Of a DNA stretch of 64,000 nucleotides, positions 39,952 through 48,911 are shown in pieces. The notes under the pieces are model-generated. The model searched no databases. It was given only the letters and a program-made list of their open reading frames with translations, and had not been told where the DNA came from. The position numbers were made by a program, and so were the translations under genes. Each line of letters opens with the position of its first letter. Positions within the stretch are counted from its first letter, which is position 1. Source of the DNA: Nakazawaea peltata (taxonomy: Eukaryota; Ascomycota; Pichiomycetes; Alaninales; Pachysolenaceae). Where the stretch lies: NCBI GenBank assembly GCA_001599355.1, contig BCGQ01000009.1, positions 524,575 to 588,574 on the forward strand. The letters are read 5' to 3'.

Positions 39952-40595
39952 TTCTAAAATTTAACACCTAACTGAAATCCTCCCGTCTTCTCTCTTCTCT
40001 TCTTTAACCGGTTAAACCGCTGAGTAACAAACGAAGACCTGCAAAGCAAAAAATTTTTTCCCTCCCCTTAAGGTTCGCTTACTTATTAAAAGGAAGATTC
40101 TGGTAGGTGCAACTAAGAGCAGACTCCATATATAATTACCGTATTAGGTATTACTTAATTAGGGAATATTGTAGATTTGGAGAGACGCGAAGAAGGGGGC
40201 GTTACGTGATCTCTAAACAGGAAAAAAAAAGGGGGTAAAACACTGCAGGGATTGTGAAAATGCCACATTCTCCCAAGTAACGGACCACAAAAGATAAGTG
40301 TTGTGTCTACAAGAAATACAAGAAATACAAGAAATAACAGTTTAAAGACAAATATGTTCAATTTTTCTCTCAAAAAAGTGGAAATATGACTTTGAGGAAG
40401 CAGGATAACACTCGATGCTACCCGTACTTTCTTCAAGTACCGCTATCTCGATGATCTCTGTAAAATGTTAAGAGGTATAAAAAAAGGGGGTGGTGGAATG
40501 TCTCATGGATCATATAATGGTAAATAAAAAAAAAGCGAGCTCAATAGAGTACTGTGTAAATTTTGGGTTTCGTCATCATCATCTCGTTACGTAGT
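39952..40595. other. Intergenic, CYT2 promoter side
   Basis: Holds the CYT2 promoter and the 3' region of the secreted-protein gene. It contains a perfect triple tandem repeat of ACAAGAAAT at 40309-40335 and A-runs. The minus-strand frame at 40155-40436 has no ATG and is rejected. Confidence 0.5.
40309..40335 (+). repeat. Three tandem copies of a 9-nt unit
   Basis: ACAAGAAAT repeated three times without mismatch, followed by AACAG. A short microsatellite with no assigned role. Confidence 0.85.
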
Positions 40596-41447
40596 TTAGA
40601 ACAAGTTACCCCAACGCTTGGAGAGGTTACTTGAAGAACTGTTGGAGAATGATGTGACAGCTTGAGCTGCTACCGTAGAGGTAGAGTTTGAGAAGTCAAA
40701 GGCAGAGGTCAAAGCAACAGAAGAAGTTACAGGACTGCCATTACCCAAAGTAGTAGTTATTGTCTCGTAATCAAACAATGTAGTTGTCAAATCGGTGGAG
40801 GCTGGGATGACGGTTACCAAAGAACCGGCACTGTCGGTGACACTGACGTCAGTGGTGAATGGAACAGTGTAGGTAGCAACCTTGGTGACAACATAAGTAG
40901 TGGTGGAGTCATCACTAGTAGTTGGACAAGTACTTTCAGTGACTGTGACGGTAACAGTGGAAGCAGAACACTCACTCTCGGACTCGGTTGTAGTTTCAGG
41001 AGTAGAAGAGGAAACTGGGGCCAGAGTGGTAGCTGCAACAGAAGATTCAGAAGTAGAATCATCAATTGTCACGTAGAAGTATTGAGTAGTAGTGTAAGTA
41101 GTGGTGTCTTCACCGGTGGAGGAAGCACTAGTAGTGGCCTCGGTGGTGGTGCCAGTAGAAGTAGCAGCACTCTCACTAATAGTGATGGTGATGGTGCTGT
41201 AAGAAACATAAGTAGCACCATCAGCAGCAGTAGTAGTGACCAGGGAAACAGTAGTGGAGGCTTCTTGAGCAGCAACAGAAGTGAAAGCTGAACTGGATGT
41301 GGTGGCAGCAGTAGTAGTGTTGAGGTACTCACGACGGAACACGACTGGAGCCAAATCACGGATGGCAACGTTTTTGAATGGCAAAGCAGAAGCAACCTGC
41401 AAGAACGCAACAAAGACGGTGAAAAGTTGGAAAATAGATGGAACCAT
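40596..41447 (-). CDS. Secreted Ser/Thr-rich cell-surface protein
   Basis: A 283-residue protein with a clear signal peptide (1-21; hydrophobic IFQLFTVFVAFLQVASA). A short pro-region ends in Arg-Arg at 38-39, a likely Kex2 site. The mature part is dominated by Ser, Thr, Val and Ala, fit for heavy O-mannosylation, with only two Cys, near residues 157 and 170. There is no hydrophobic GPI-attachment tail. Instead the protein ends in Ser-Lys-Arg then five residues, WGNLF, so Kex2 could release a C-terminal pentapeptide. It is probably a wall or medium protein. The promoter carries an ACGCGT at 41564-41569. Confidence 0.8.
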   Translation of the reverse strand: MVPSIFQLFTVFVAFLQVASALPFKNVAIRDLAPVVFRREYLNTTTAATTSSSAFTSVAAQEASTTVSLVTTTAADGATYVSYSTITITISESAATSTGTTTEATTSASSTGEDTTTYTTTQYFYVTIDDSTSESSVAATTLAPVSSSTPETTTESESECSASTVTVTVTESTCPTTSDDSTTTYVVTKVATYTVPFTTDVSVTDSAGSLVTVIPASTDLTTTLFDYETITTTLGNGSPVTSSVALTSAFDFSNSTSTVAAQAVTSFSNSSSSNLSKRWGNLF

Positions 41448-42900
41448 TGCTGTTATGAATTTAAATTGATAAGTAAATGATTTGAGTTAAACGTATAAGA
41501 AGTCCTAAAATTGATCGAAAACGAATGTGATGAAGTTAGTTGAACAGTAGTTGAAAGGAATGGACGCGTGGATTCAGGATTCTAAAAACCGCTCGGATGT
41601 ATAACTGATAAACTAATGTCTCCTAATAATTGATAGTAATCCGTTCAATTAAATTGAATACGTTTTGATTTCAAACTTATAGAATACCCTCGAGTAATTT
41701 TTTATAAAAAGTGGACTTTTGCAAGGGTTATATGCTTCTTGAAATTTTACACAAATTAAATGCAAGAACCTTTTCAGTTCAGTTACGAACATTTCTATTG
41801 TTATCTGTGTTTCGGGATCCTGCTCTATTATTGTTTTATGACGTTATTTAGACTATTACTGTTGTACTGCTAGATGTATAAAAATAAACTTGCGTAAACC
41901 GTACTATTAGGAGGAAACACGAAGAAGAAAGCCTTGTCTGGAGATCAATTATGCATCATTAGGCCATCAGCTCGAGCTCTAGATGGTGTTGTTTGTACTA
42001 TTTGTTTGTTTGTTTGTTTTGATTCCTCGCAAGTTGGCGTTCCATGGGGGCTCGGTAGCATCTGTACTGAATGTACTGATTCTTGCCTGTGCGTTATTCT
42101 CATATGCAAGCGGAAGGGGTGTTTTCCTGCGCAAAGAAATCTTGGAATATTCTGCGAAGAGGGTCTAGGTCTTTATGAAATTTTGGAATGGCTGCACTGA
42201 GATAGAGTTATAGTGGCATGTATTAGTTTCCTCGTATGTTGTCAATTGATGTCATTGGCTCATTCTCTGAATGCATCGGACTCAGATTCCCTCCTATGGA
42301 GCTATCGTTTCTCCGCCCACCTTCTACTAAAATTACATCATTTAACAATTTCGTGTTCGGCGCACAAAATCCTTGACCCCTTGCATGAGCTACTAAGGGA
42401 GAGAAAATTAACATCACATACATTTTCACCAAAAATCGTGTTTTTATGCGCCTTTAGTATTGCGTCGCCATCGTCGGGGGCGCTTCAACTACCAAATAAA
42501 AACAAACAAATAAACAAATAAATAAACTAACCTTTAGAGAAGTGATGAGATCGCGATTATTTAGATGACAGGTCTGATCATGGAATTGTTAGAGCATCAA
42601 GAGAACCAAGGCGGCCGGCTAACTGATAACGCGTCATCTTCAAATTCTCTTCTCCTGCGGTATCATATTGCACTCTACGTTCACTAACCGAGATCTCATC
42701 GGAAAAAAAGTTCGAGACTTTCAATGCTCAATTCAAGTTATCTATGCTTAATTGTTCTTATCTATTGTTAAGAAGCCTTGTTATTTTGATTTTTCAGAAA
42801 AGAGTAATACAGTGATGCAAAGCATTTCAAAGGCTTGTTTCATTATCAAATATACTGTACTTAAATAAATATAGATGGCTTGAGATTTACAGATCGGGAC
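41448..42900. other. Largest intergenic region (1.45 kb)
   Basis: Left part is the promoter of the secreted protein, with MCB-type ACGCGT at 41564-41569. It holds a (TTTG)4-type microsatellite at about 42001-42020 and a complementary AAAC/AAAT-repeat at about 42497-42528. Another ACGCGT lies at 42629-42634. Several frames exist, but only the small one at 41983 is listed, with low confidence. The right end is the MGS1 3' region. Confidence 0.45.
41983..42168 (+). CDS. Possible small membrane protein, 61 residues
   Basis: ATG-started frame with two hydrophobic segments (about 2-15 and 27-44) and a basic end (FLRKEILEYSAKRV). The first segment is encoded mainly by the TTTG microsatellite, so it may be fortuitous. 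No homology was recognised. A TATA-like ATAAAAATAAA lies about 100 bp upstream. Confidence 0.15.
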   Translation: MVLFVLFVCLFVLIPRKLAFHGGSVASVLNVLILACALFSYASGRGVFLRKEILEYSAKRV

Positions 42901-44610
42901 CTAGGTATCGAGATCCGGGTCCCTTTCGGTTCCTAAATGCTGTCCATCAAGAATTACAAGATCCTTGGCCAGATCGGGTAAGTAATCCTGTTTCACTTCT
43001 CCGTTCAAGAAATTAGGATTATATTTGTAACCCTTTGAATAATCTAGACTTTTCATCAACTTTGTAGGTGCATTTCTCAAATGCAATGGGATTGGAGCAC
43101 TAGAGATGTTTGGCTCTTCGTCCAAACTCAGATTGAGTCGTTTCCAAGCACGATAAATTTCTACACTCTTAGGAGCTTTCAGTAATTTGTAGGCACAATG
43201 CACCAACAGTAAATCCAGTTCTGGGAGCCCTACAAATTGGACCAGCTGATACAGGGCGACTGCAAAAGGTAGACAAGAATCATCTAAGACACCGATGTCC
43301 TCGCTCGCAATTCTGATCATGCGTCTTGCAATATACAACGGGTTCTCACCACCCTTGAGCATCCGAGCTAAATAGAATAAAGCCAGATCTGCATCTGAAC
43401 CCCTTACAGATTTATGAAACAGAGATATTGAATCGTAATGTGCATCTCCGACTCTGTCATAAAGCATATGAGTTCTTTTCAATATATCTTTCAATAATTC
43501 AGGGGTAATGTCAATAGCATTCTCCGCCAGATTAGCTGCATTACCTGAAAAATGAGAGTCGGTAATTTCAAGTAAATTGAGGGCAGATCTAGAATCTCCA
43601 TCAGAAATATCTCCAAGATAGTCCACTGCAGCTCTACTAAATTTTAGTATAGGTTGATTATATACCAACTTCCTTGTCTTGTTCACCACCAACAACAGTC
43701 TATTCAAGACTTTATTCACCTCTTCTCCACTTAATTTCTCCAACGTGAAGACTCTACAACGTGATAATAAAGCACTATTCAACTGGAAACTAGGATTCTC
43801 AGTGGTAGCACCTATCAATGTGATGTCTCCTTTCTCCACATGGGGTAAAAATATGTCTTGTTGAGCCTTATTAAACCGATGAATCTCATCACAGAATAAT
43901 AAAGTCTTCCTTTTAGTCAATCTAGCTTCATTTCTGGACTCTTCAAATATTCTTCTACAATCACTAATTCCATGGGTGGTGGCACTGATCTCCAAAAATC
44001 TGAACCTACTGGAAGCAGCCATGATTCTGCATAAAGTTGTCTTTCCAACACCGGGTGGACCCCATAAAATCAAAGACGGGATATTTTCTTTCTCAATGAA
44101 ACCCCTCAATATACCGCCTTCTCCAACTAAATGCTGTTGTCCAATATATTGCTCCAAGTTCTTGGGTCTCAATCTCTCCAGTAAAGGTAATTTTGCTTGT
44201 TTTCTTAAATATTCAGTCTCCAGTTCCATTTGCTGCTGCATACTGTCCATCATAGAATAAGGAGGAGGACCTGGAGATGAACCTCTCTTTTGCCTCTTAG
44301 AAATTGGAGTCAGATCATTGCTTAACGAGGTTGGTGCACTAGATCCTTCTACCACAACTGCATCTTCAGTATCTTCATCTTCCACAGAAATAACTTGACT
44401 TGATCCTCTTTTCAATGTTGTAGGTGGTAATGACGGTGGCAAGCGAGATGCAGGCCTACGTGATGGCATCTTGGATTTGTTCCCAGTAAGAATACTACTT
44501 AGACTGTTCTCGGTCTTGGTCACATTTTGCAGTTTTTGGCACCCTGAGTCCAAATGAACGTTCATGAAGTCGATATCGACCTCCTTCTCACATACAGGAC
44601 ACTTCACCAT
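42901..44610 (-). CDS. MGS1: Replication-associated AAA+ ATPase Mgs1 (WRNIP1/RarA)
   Basis: DNA-dependent ATPase acting at stalled forks with PCNA and ubiquitin. The ATG is at 44610 (569 residues). An N-terminal UBZ finger has CPVC, then HLDSGC. A linker precedes the AAA+ core: the box LPLLERLRPKNLEQYIGQQHLVG, Walker A GPPGVGKTT, Walker B LLFCDEIHRF, sensor 1 GATTENPSF, and SRCRVF. The C-terminal MgsA-type domain has SVRGSDADLALFYLARMLKGGE and IASEDIGVLD. Length matches the yeast protein. An MCB box lies 56 nt upstream. Confidence 0.96.
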   Translation of the reverse strand: MVKCPVCEKEVDIDFMNVHLDSGCQKLQNVTKTENSLSSILTGNKSKMPSRRPASRLPPSLPPTTLKRGSSQVISVEDEDTEDAVVVEGSSAPTSLSNDLTPISKRQKRGSSPGPPPYSMMDSMQQQMELETEYLRKQAKLPLLERLRPKNLEQYIGQQHLVGEGGILRGFIEKENIPSLILWGPPGVGKTTLCRIMAASSRFRFLEISATTHGISDCRRIFEESRNEARLTKRKTLLFCDEIHRFNKAQQDIFLPHVEKGDITLIGATTENPSFQLNSALLSRCRVFTLEKLSGEEVNKVLNRLLLVVNKTRKLVYNQPILKFSRAAVDYLGDISDGDSRSALNLLEITDSHFSGNAANLAENAIDITPELLKDILKRTHMLYDRVGDAHYDSISLFHKSVRGSDADLALFYLARMLKGGENPLYIARRMIRIASEDIGVLDDSCLPFAVALYQLVQFVGLPELDLLLVHCAYKLLKAPKSVEIYRAWKRLNLSLDEEPNISSAPIPLHLRNAPTKLMKSLDYSKGYKYNPNFLNGEVKQDYLPDLAKDLVILDGQHLGTERDPDLDT

Positions 44611-44665
44611 CCTCAATTATACCTTAGTCTTCTCCCCTCTATCTACCGTTATCGTGACCTCGCTA

Positions 44666-44671
44666 ACGCGT
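44666..44671. promoter_or_regulatory. MCB box in the MGS1 promoter
   Basis: ACGCGT, the core bound by the Mbp1/Swi6 G1-S factor, 56 nt before the MGS1 start. The role of MGS1 in replication makes it a plausible target. Confidence 0.5.
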
Positions 44672-44880
44672 GAAATATTTCAAGATCTTGTGCGATGACT
44701 TAGCTGAGCAATTAATTAATTCTCGAGGACTTCAAAATAGTCGAGGGAGAAACCTTATCGAAGCTCATCTCATTTCTGTATTGGAAACAGTGTGGGGAGA
44801 TACGGAAGTCGGGTCGACAAAGGGCGGTCGAGCCAAATTCATTTTACTTAGTACTATTCAAATAATAGTCTTTTGAGAAC

Positions 44881-46527
44881 ATGTATAAATCCCATTTTAT
44901 ACTCTCTGTGTTGTCACTGTTCCTCGACCATGTGCCACTGCCTATTTGGGTGTTAGTATATTTTGTGTACGATATACTCAGATACTGGTTCCAGCATTTC
45001 ATATTGAGGATAGTATACAGTTTCAGGAATGATCAGAAACAGGTATTAAAACTGCAGCTCTCAAAATGTGAGACCTTCGAGGAATGGGAGGACATCCTGT
45101 ACCAAATAGACAAGCGCAATGGGATGGATATATGGAGGCATAACCCTATTGATGACAGTTACGATTATCGTTTAATCAGTGAGAGGTTGCAACAGTTGAA
45201 ACTCCTGAGACAATCAGGGGATTTGATCAAGATACTAGGAATTTTCAGGTCAGGTTTGATTCGTAACTTTGGTGGTATCTCAGATAAAGAGTTATATGTG
45301 AAATCGTTTGTTGGGACTAAAATCTTGATAGAGTCGTATATTGAAGAGGTATTGACTTGCTTTGCTTTCATAAATGAGTATAACACGATGAATGAGTACT
45401 CAATTATGAGGCCAAATAAGTTGAAATTGGATTTTTTCCATGACACCAAACAGACTTTTGGTCTAACTCTGTTGATCTTACAAGGCGGGTCCTTGTTTGG
45501 GTTGTGTCACCTTGGAGTTATCAAAAGTTTGTTCTTTAAAAGATTACTTCCTAAAATTATGTGTGGAAGTGCTGTAGGAGCTATTGTAGCTACGTATGCC
45601 TGTACGTCTACTGATGAAGAATTAGCTGAGGCTCTTCCTTTTATCGCCGATGTCATTAATAATGAAATTGTAGATTTAGAGAAGACTGTCAAAGAAGTGG
45701 ACACAAAATATGCTAACATTATTGAGAATATCATACAGAAAGGTTATAGTAATGATGTTTTGATATTTATGAAGTATGTTCTTCTCAAAATTGGAGATTT
45801 AACTTTTGAAGAAGCATATTTGAAGACGGAAAAGATCTTAAATGTATTAATTAACCCAACTGATCCTTCTGTTCCTTCTTTACTCAATTATATAACAACT
45901 CCAAACGTCATAATCTGGTCACTGTTATATTGCTCCATCGGTTCAGGGGTATTAAAAGATGATGTCAAATTGTACTACAAAGATTTAAAAAACAAAACTT
46001 GCCCTTTTGAAACGGATTGCAAGTTCCTGACCCCACATGAAGTCCCTCATTCATCTACAGAAGACATTCAAAGTCCTTATCAAAGGTTGACAGAATTGTT
46101 CAATGTCAACCATTTTGTAGTTTCGTTGGCAAGACCTTATTTAGCACCGTTGATCGGTAATGATTTAAAGCATTCTTCGAGTTGGTATCCTAAATTAATG
46201 ATAAAGAGGGTCATTCTGATGGAGCTCAAGCACCGGGCAGATTTGTTGGACAAGTTTGGCTTACTCTTCAGATTCATCAAAAGAATGCTGATCGATGAGA
46301 AGACTCCTCGTACAAGAAGCTCCGAAATAACTATAGTGCCTGAATTCAAGACATTGGTCAAAGATTTCGGAAGGATATTCGATGTCCAAAATTCGGTGAA
46401 GAATATCAATTACTGGGTTTTAGTTGGAGAACGTAGTGTTTGGCCATTATTTCCTATACTTTGGACCAGGACGTCGATAGAATATGAGCTTGATGATCTC
46501 TATAACTTACATAGAAGAAAGAGGTGA
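44881..46527 (+). CDS. TGL3/4/5-type patatin protein, catalytic residues apparently lost
   Basis: A 548-residue member of the yeast triacylglycerol lipase family. An N-terminal membrane hairpin (about 8-45) precedes a DUF3336 segment (about 65-160; TFEEWEDILYQIDKRNGMD) and a patatin domain. The oxyanion loop GGSLFGLCHLGVIKSL (202-217) is intact. The nucleophile elbow reads G229-S-A-V-G233, so the expected catalytic Ser of GxSxG is Ala231. The distal DGS motif normally found before the conserved RLTELFNVNHF is replaced by S391-S-T. The open frame is full length and undamaged, suggesting a maintained pseudoenzyme rather than a pseudogene. Confidence 0.85.
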   Translation: MYKSHFILSVLSLFLDHVPLPIWVLVYFVYDILRYWFQHFILRIVYSFRNDQKQVLKLQLSKCETFEEWEDILYQIDKRNGMDIWRHNPIDDSYDYRLISERLQQLKLLRQSGDLIKILGIFRSGLIRNFGGISDKELYVKSFVGTKILIESYIEEVLTCFAFINEYNTMNEYSIMRPNKLKLDFFHDTKQTFGLTLLILQGGSLFGLCHLGVIKSLFFKRLLPKIMCGSAVGAIVATYACTSTDEELAEALPFIADVINNEIVDLEKTVKEVDTKYANIIENIIQKGYSNDVLIFMKYVLLKIGDLTFEEAYLKTEKILNVLINPTDPSVPSLLNYITTPNVIIWSLLYCSIGSGVLKDDVKLYYKDLKNKTCPFETDCKFLTPHEVPHSSTEDIQSPYQRLTELFNVNHFVVSLARPYLAPLIGNDLKHSSSWYPKLMIKRVILMELKHRADLLDKFGLLFRFIKRMLIDEKTPRTRSSEITIVPEFKTLVKDFGRIFDVQNSVKNINYWVLVGERSVWPLFPILWTRTSIEYELDDLYNLHRRKR

Positions 46528-46550
46528 AATAAAAAATCGTAACAATCTAT

Positions 46551-47333
46551 TCATCTGAAGAATAACTTAACGTTTCCTTCCTTATTTATAAAATACAAGT
46601 ATTCCTTCTCAGCTACATCTAAAGTGCTTAGCAAACCTTTCGTTATCGTGAGGGTACCGGTGATGTCATCGGCTCTTCCAGTGTCTAATGGCTTCAAATT
46701 GAAAACAACCTGTGTTTTATGGAATGTCTTTGTAAGGAATTCTGAATGTCTGAATTCTACAGACTCTTTATTCGTGGCATCTAAATCGACCAAAGGCTTA
46801 TCTATAGAACAAGATAAAACCAAATTTGTGGCTTTCTTCTGTAAAGACAGAATAAAAGCTAAGTACTTGTTGACCTCCATTTCAGTCGTATGCAAAAGAG
46901 TCTCTGGCGATTCTATAATGATAACCAAATCCTTATTAGGATTTTCAAATTTCATCACCTCTTGCTGAATTTTCTTCAATACCACATCCTCCGACTCATA
47001 TACCTCATTTAACAAAGAGACGATTTTGAAATTGGAGTCATCACCTACTATATTGATCTTCTTTAAGAATCTCTCGTAAGGGACCGAGTCATGAGTGAAT
47101 GTGAGTAACAAAACCTGAGACTTAGATCCTAATTGGTGGACTTCCGATACTGGTTGATTAGAATTTCTGTTAATCAAATTGTGGCTCCCTAGTAAATAGT
47201 TCTCGATCAACCCAGAGACGAGCCAAGTAGGAGCAGTTCCTTCTATATGACTAATGACTGATAAGCATTTCTTCAGTGTTTGAGTTATTGAGTGGTCACG
47301 AAACACGGTCAAATCCTGTTGTTGAGAAGACAT
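46551..47333 (-). CDS. ELP6: Elongator subunit Elp6
   Basis: Part of the Elp4-5-6 RecA-like hexamer of Elongator, which modifies wobble uridines of tRNAs. The 260 residues compare with 273 in S. cerevisiae. Alignable features are the start QQDLTVFRDHS, PTWLVSGLIENYLLGS in the first third, LVIIIESPETLL in the RecA-type strand, LKPLDTGRADDITGTLTI, and the C-terminal KEYLYFINKEGNVKLFFR. There is no Walker A, as in the family. It converges with the patatin gene across 23 bp. Confidence 0.88.
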   Translation of the reverse strand: MSSQQQDLTVFRDHSITQTLKKCLSVISHIEGTAPTWLVSGLIENYLLGSHNLINRNSNQPVSEVHQLGSKSQVLLLTFTHDSVPYERFLKKINIVGDDSNFKIVSLLNEVYESEDVVLKKIQQEVMKFENPNKDLVIIIESPETLLHTTEMEVNKYLAFILSLQKKATNLVLSCSIDKPLVDLDATNKESVEFRHSEFLTKTFHKTQVVFNLKPLDTGRADDITGTLTITKGLLSTLDVAEKEYLYFINKEGNVKLFFR

Positions 47334-47591
47334 GGTGTGGTTTCTCTTTATCTTCTGTCCTCTGTCTTCTGTCCTCTGTCCTCTGTCTGTCTTCTGCCTC
47401 TTCTCTCCTTCGATAGAAAAAAGTAGTGCTCACTGAGCATCTCTAAGCGAAAAGTAAAAAATTTCACACCGTTTCTGCTTAACTATGAGCGAGATGGGAG
47501 AGGAAAAAATTTTCAGCGCTTAAAGAGAAGAGTTTGATTGATCGAAGTGATATCGATAGATTGATATAGAAGTGATAGATAGATATATAAA
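47334..47591. promoter_or_regulatory. Divergent ELP6/ZUO1 promoter
   Basis: Next to ELP6 is a CTGTCCT/CTGTCTT tandem repeat (about 47350-47398). On the ZUO1 side, AAAAATTTTCA at 47504-47514 is the reverse of TGAAAATTTTT, the RRPE ribosome-biogenesis element, fitting co-regulation of ZUO1 with ribosomal genes. TATA-like ATATATAAAA ends 2 nt before the ZUO1 ATG and is probably 5' UTR. Confidence 0.45.
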
Positions 47592-48884
47592 ATGCCATTA
47601 TCTGCTTTACCTAGTGATTTCAAGGGCGAATTTGTCGCCAAGAAGGCCATCAGTGCCCCAACCCGTCGTCCAGTTGAACCTGTTGGACGTTACTTCTTGG
47701 CTCATGCTTCCAGAAGCTTGAGAGGCCACACCTGGTCTGAATTTGAGAAGTTGGAGGCCGAGAAGAACGTCGTCAAAGTCGAAGAGAACAGCGATGAGGA
47801 TGACTTCCCACAAGAACAAAGTGAGGAATTATTGGCTCACGACCCAAGAGAATGGAAGACCGCCGACTTGTACGCCGTCCTTGGTTTGCAAAAATACAGA
47901 TGGAGAGCCACTGAGGAACAAATCAGAAAGGCCCACAGAAAGGCTGTTTTGGTTCATCACCCAGATAAGAAGAGTGCTTCTGGTGGTTTAGACCAAGATG
48001 GTTTCTTCAAGATCATTCAAAAGGCTTTCGAGACCTTGTTGGACCCTACTAAGAAGAAGCAATTCGACTCTGTCGATGAGAATGCCGATGCTCCAGCTCC
48101 AGATGCCAAGTCTCAATATGACTTCTACGAAGCTTGGACTCCATTCTTTGAGGCTGAATCCAGATTCTCCACCAAGCAACCTGTTCCATCCTTGGGTAAT
48201 GCTGAGAGCACCAAGCAAGAGGTTGACAACTTCTACAAATTCTGGTACTCCTTCGACTCTTGGAGAACTTTCGAGTTCTTGGATGAAGATGTCCCAGATG
48301 ACACTGCTAACCGTGATCACAAGCGTTACATTGAACGTAAGAACGTCGCTTCCAGAAAGAAGAGAAAGAATGAAGACAACAAGAGACTTATCGACTTAGT
48401 CAAGAGAGCTTCTTCTGAAGATCCAAGAATTAAGCTGTTCAAGGAAGCCGAGAAGAAGGAGAAGGAGAGAAAGAAGTGGGAGAGAGAAGCCGGATCTAGG
48501 CTGGCTGCCGAAGAGGCTGCTAAGAAGAAGGCTGAGGAAGAAAAGGCTAAGGCCGAAGCTGAAGCTGCTGCTAAGATCGCCAAGGAGTCCAACAAGAAGG
48601 CTAAGGAAGCTGCTAAGAGTGCTAAGAAGAAGAATAAGAGAAACATTAGAGCTGCTGTCAAGGACTGTGGTTACTTTGGTGATGAGTCAAAGACTGTTGA
48701 GATCGATGCCGATGTTGAGGCTTTGATCGATGCTTTCGATGACGTCAAATTGGGTGAATTCGCCGCCAAGGTCTCTGGTGTTACTGATGCTGCCGCTGTT
48801 AAGGCTTCGTTCGATGAAGCTGCTACTGAATTAGTCGGTGCCGGTAAGGTCTCTGAATCTTCTTTAAGATTCTTCTCTAAATAG
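47592..48884 (+). CDS. ZUO1: Ribosome-associated Hsp40 zuotin
   Basis: J-protein that with Ssz1 forms the ribosome-associated complex stimulating Ssb at the tunnel exit. The 430 residues compare with 433 in S. cerevisiae. Order: N-terminal Ssz1-binding part, J domain (about 92-160) with the HPD triad in VHHPDKK, the ZHD/ribosome-binding segment with the linker RNHKRYIERKN-like text (RDHKRYIERKN), a long charged Lys/Glu/Ala helix (about 285-350), and a small C-terminal bundle (KDCGYFGDESK onward). Codon bias is strong, indicating high expression. Confidence 0.97.
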   Translation: MPLSALPSDFKGEFVAKKAISAPTRRPVEPVGRYFLAHASRSLRGHTWSEFEKLEAEKNVVKVEENSDEDDFPQEQSEELLAHDPREWKTADLYAVLGLQKYRWRATEEQIRKAHRKAVLVHHPDKKSASGGLDQDGFFKIIQKAFETLLDPTKKKQFDSVDENADAPAPDAKSQYDFYEAWTPFFEAESRFSTKQPVPSLGNAESTKQEVDNFYKFWYSFDSWRTFEFLDEDVPDDTANRDHKRYIERKNVASRKKRKNEDNKRLIDLVKRASSEDPRIKLFKEAEKKEKERKKWEREAGSRLAAEEAAKKKAEEEKAKAEAEAAAKIAKESNKKAKEAAKSAKKKNKRNIRAAVKDCGYFGDESKTVEIDADVEALIDAFDDVKLGEFAAKVSGVTDAAAVKASFDEAATELVGAGKVSESSLRFFSK

Positions 48885-48911
48885 ATGGGTTAAATAGATT
48901 CATTATCATTA

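Noticed and set aside
40155-40436. 93-residue minus-strand frame containing LVFLVFLV
   Set aside because: Starts with TTG rather than ATG, and its hydrophobic part is the ACAAGAAAT microsatellite.
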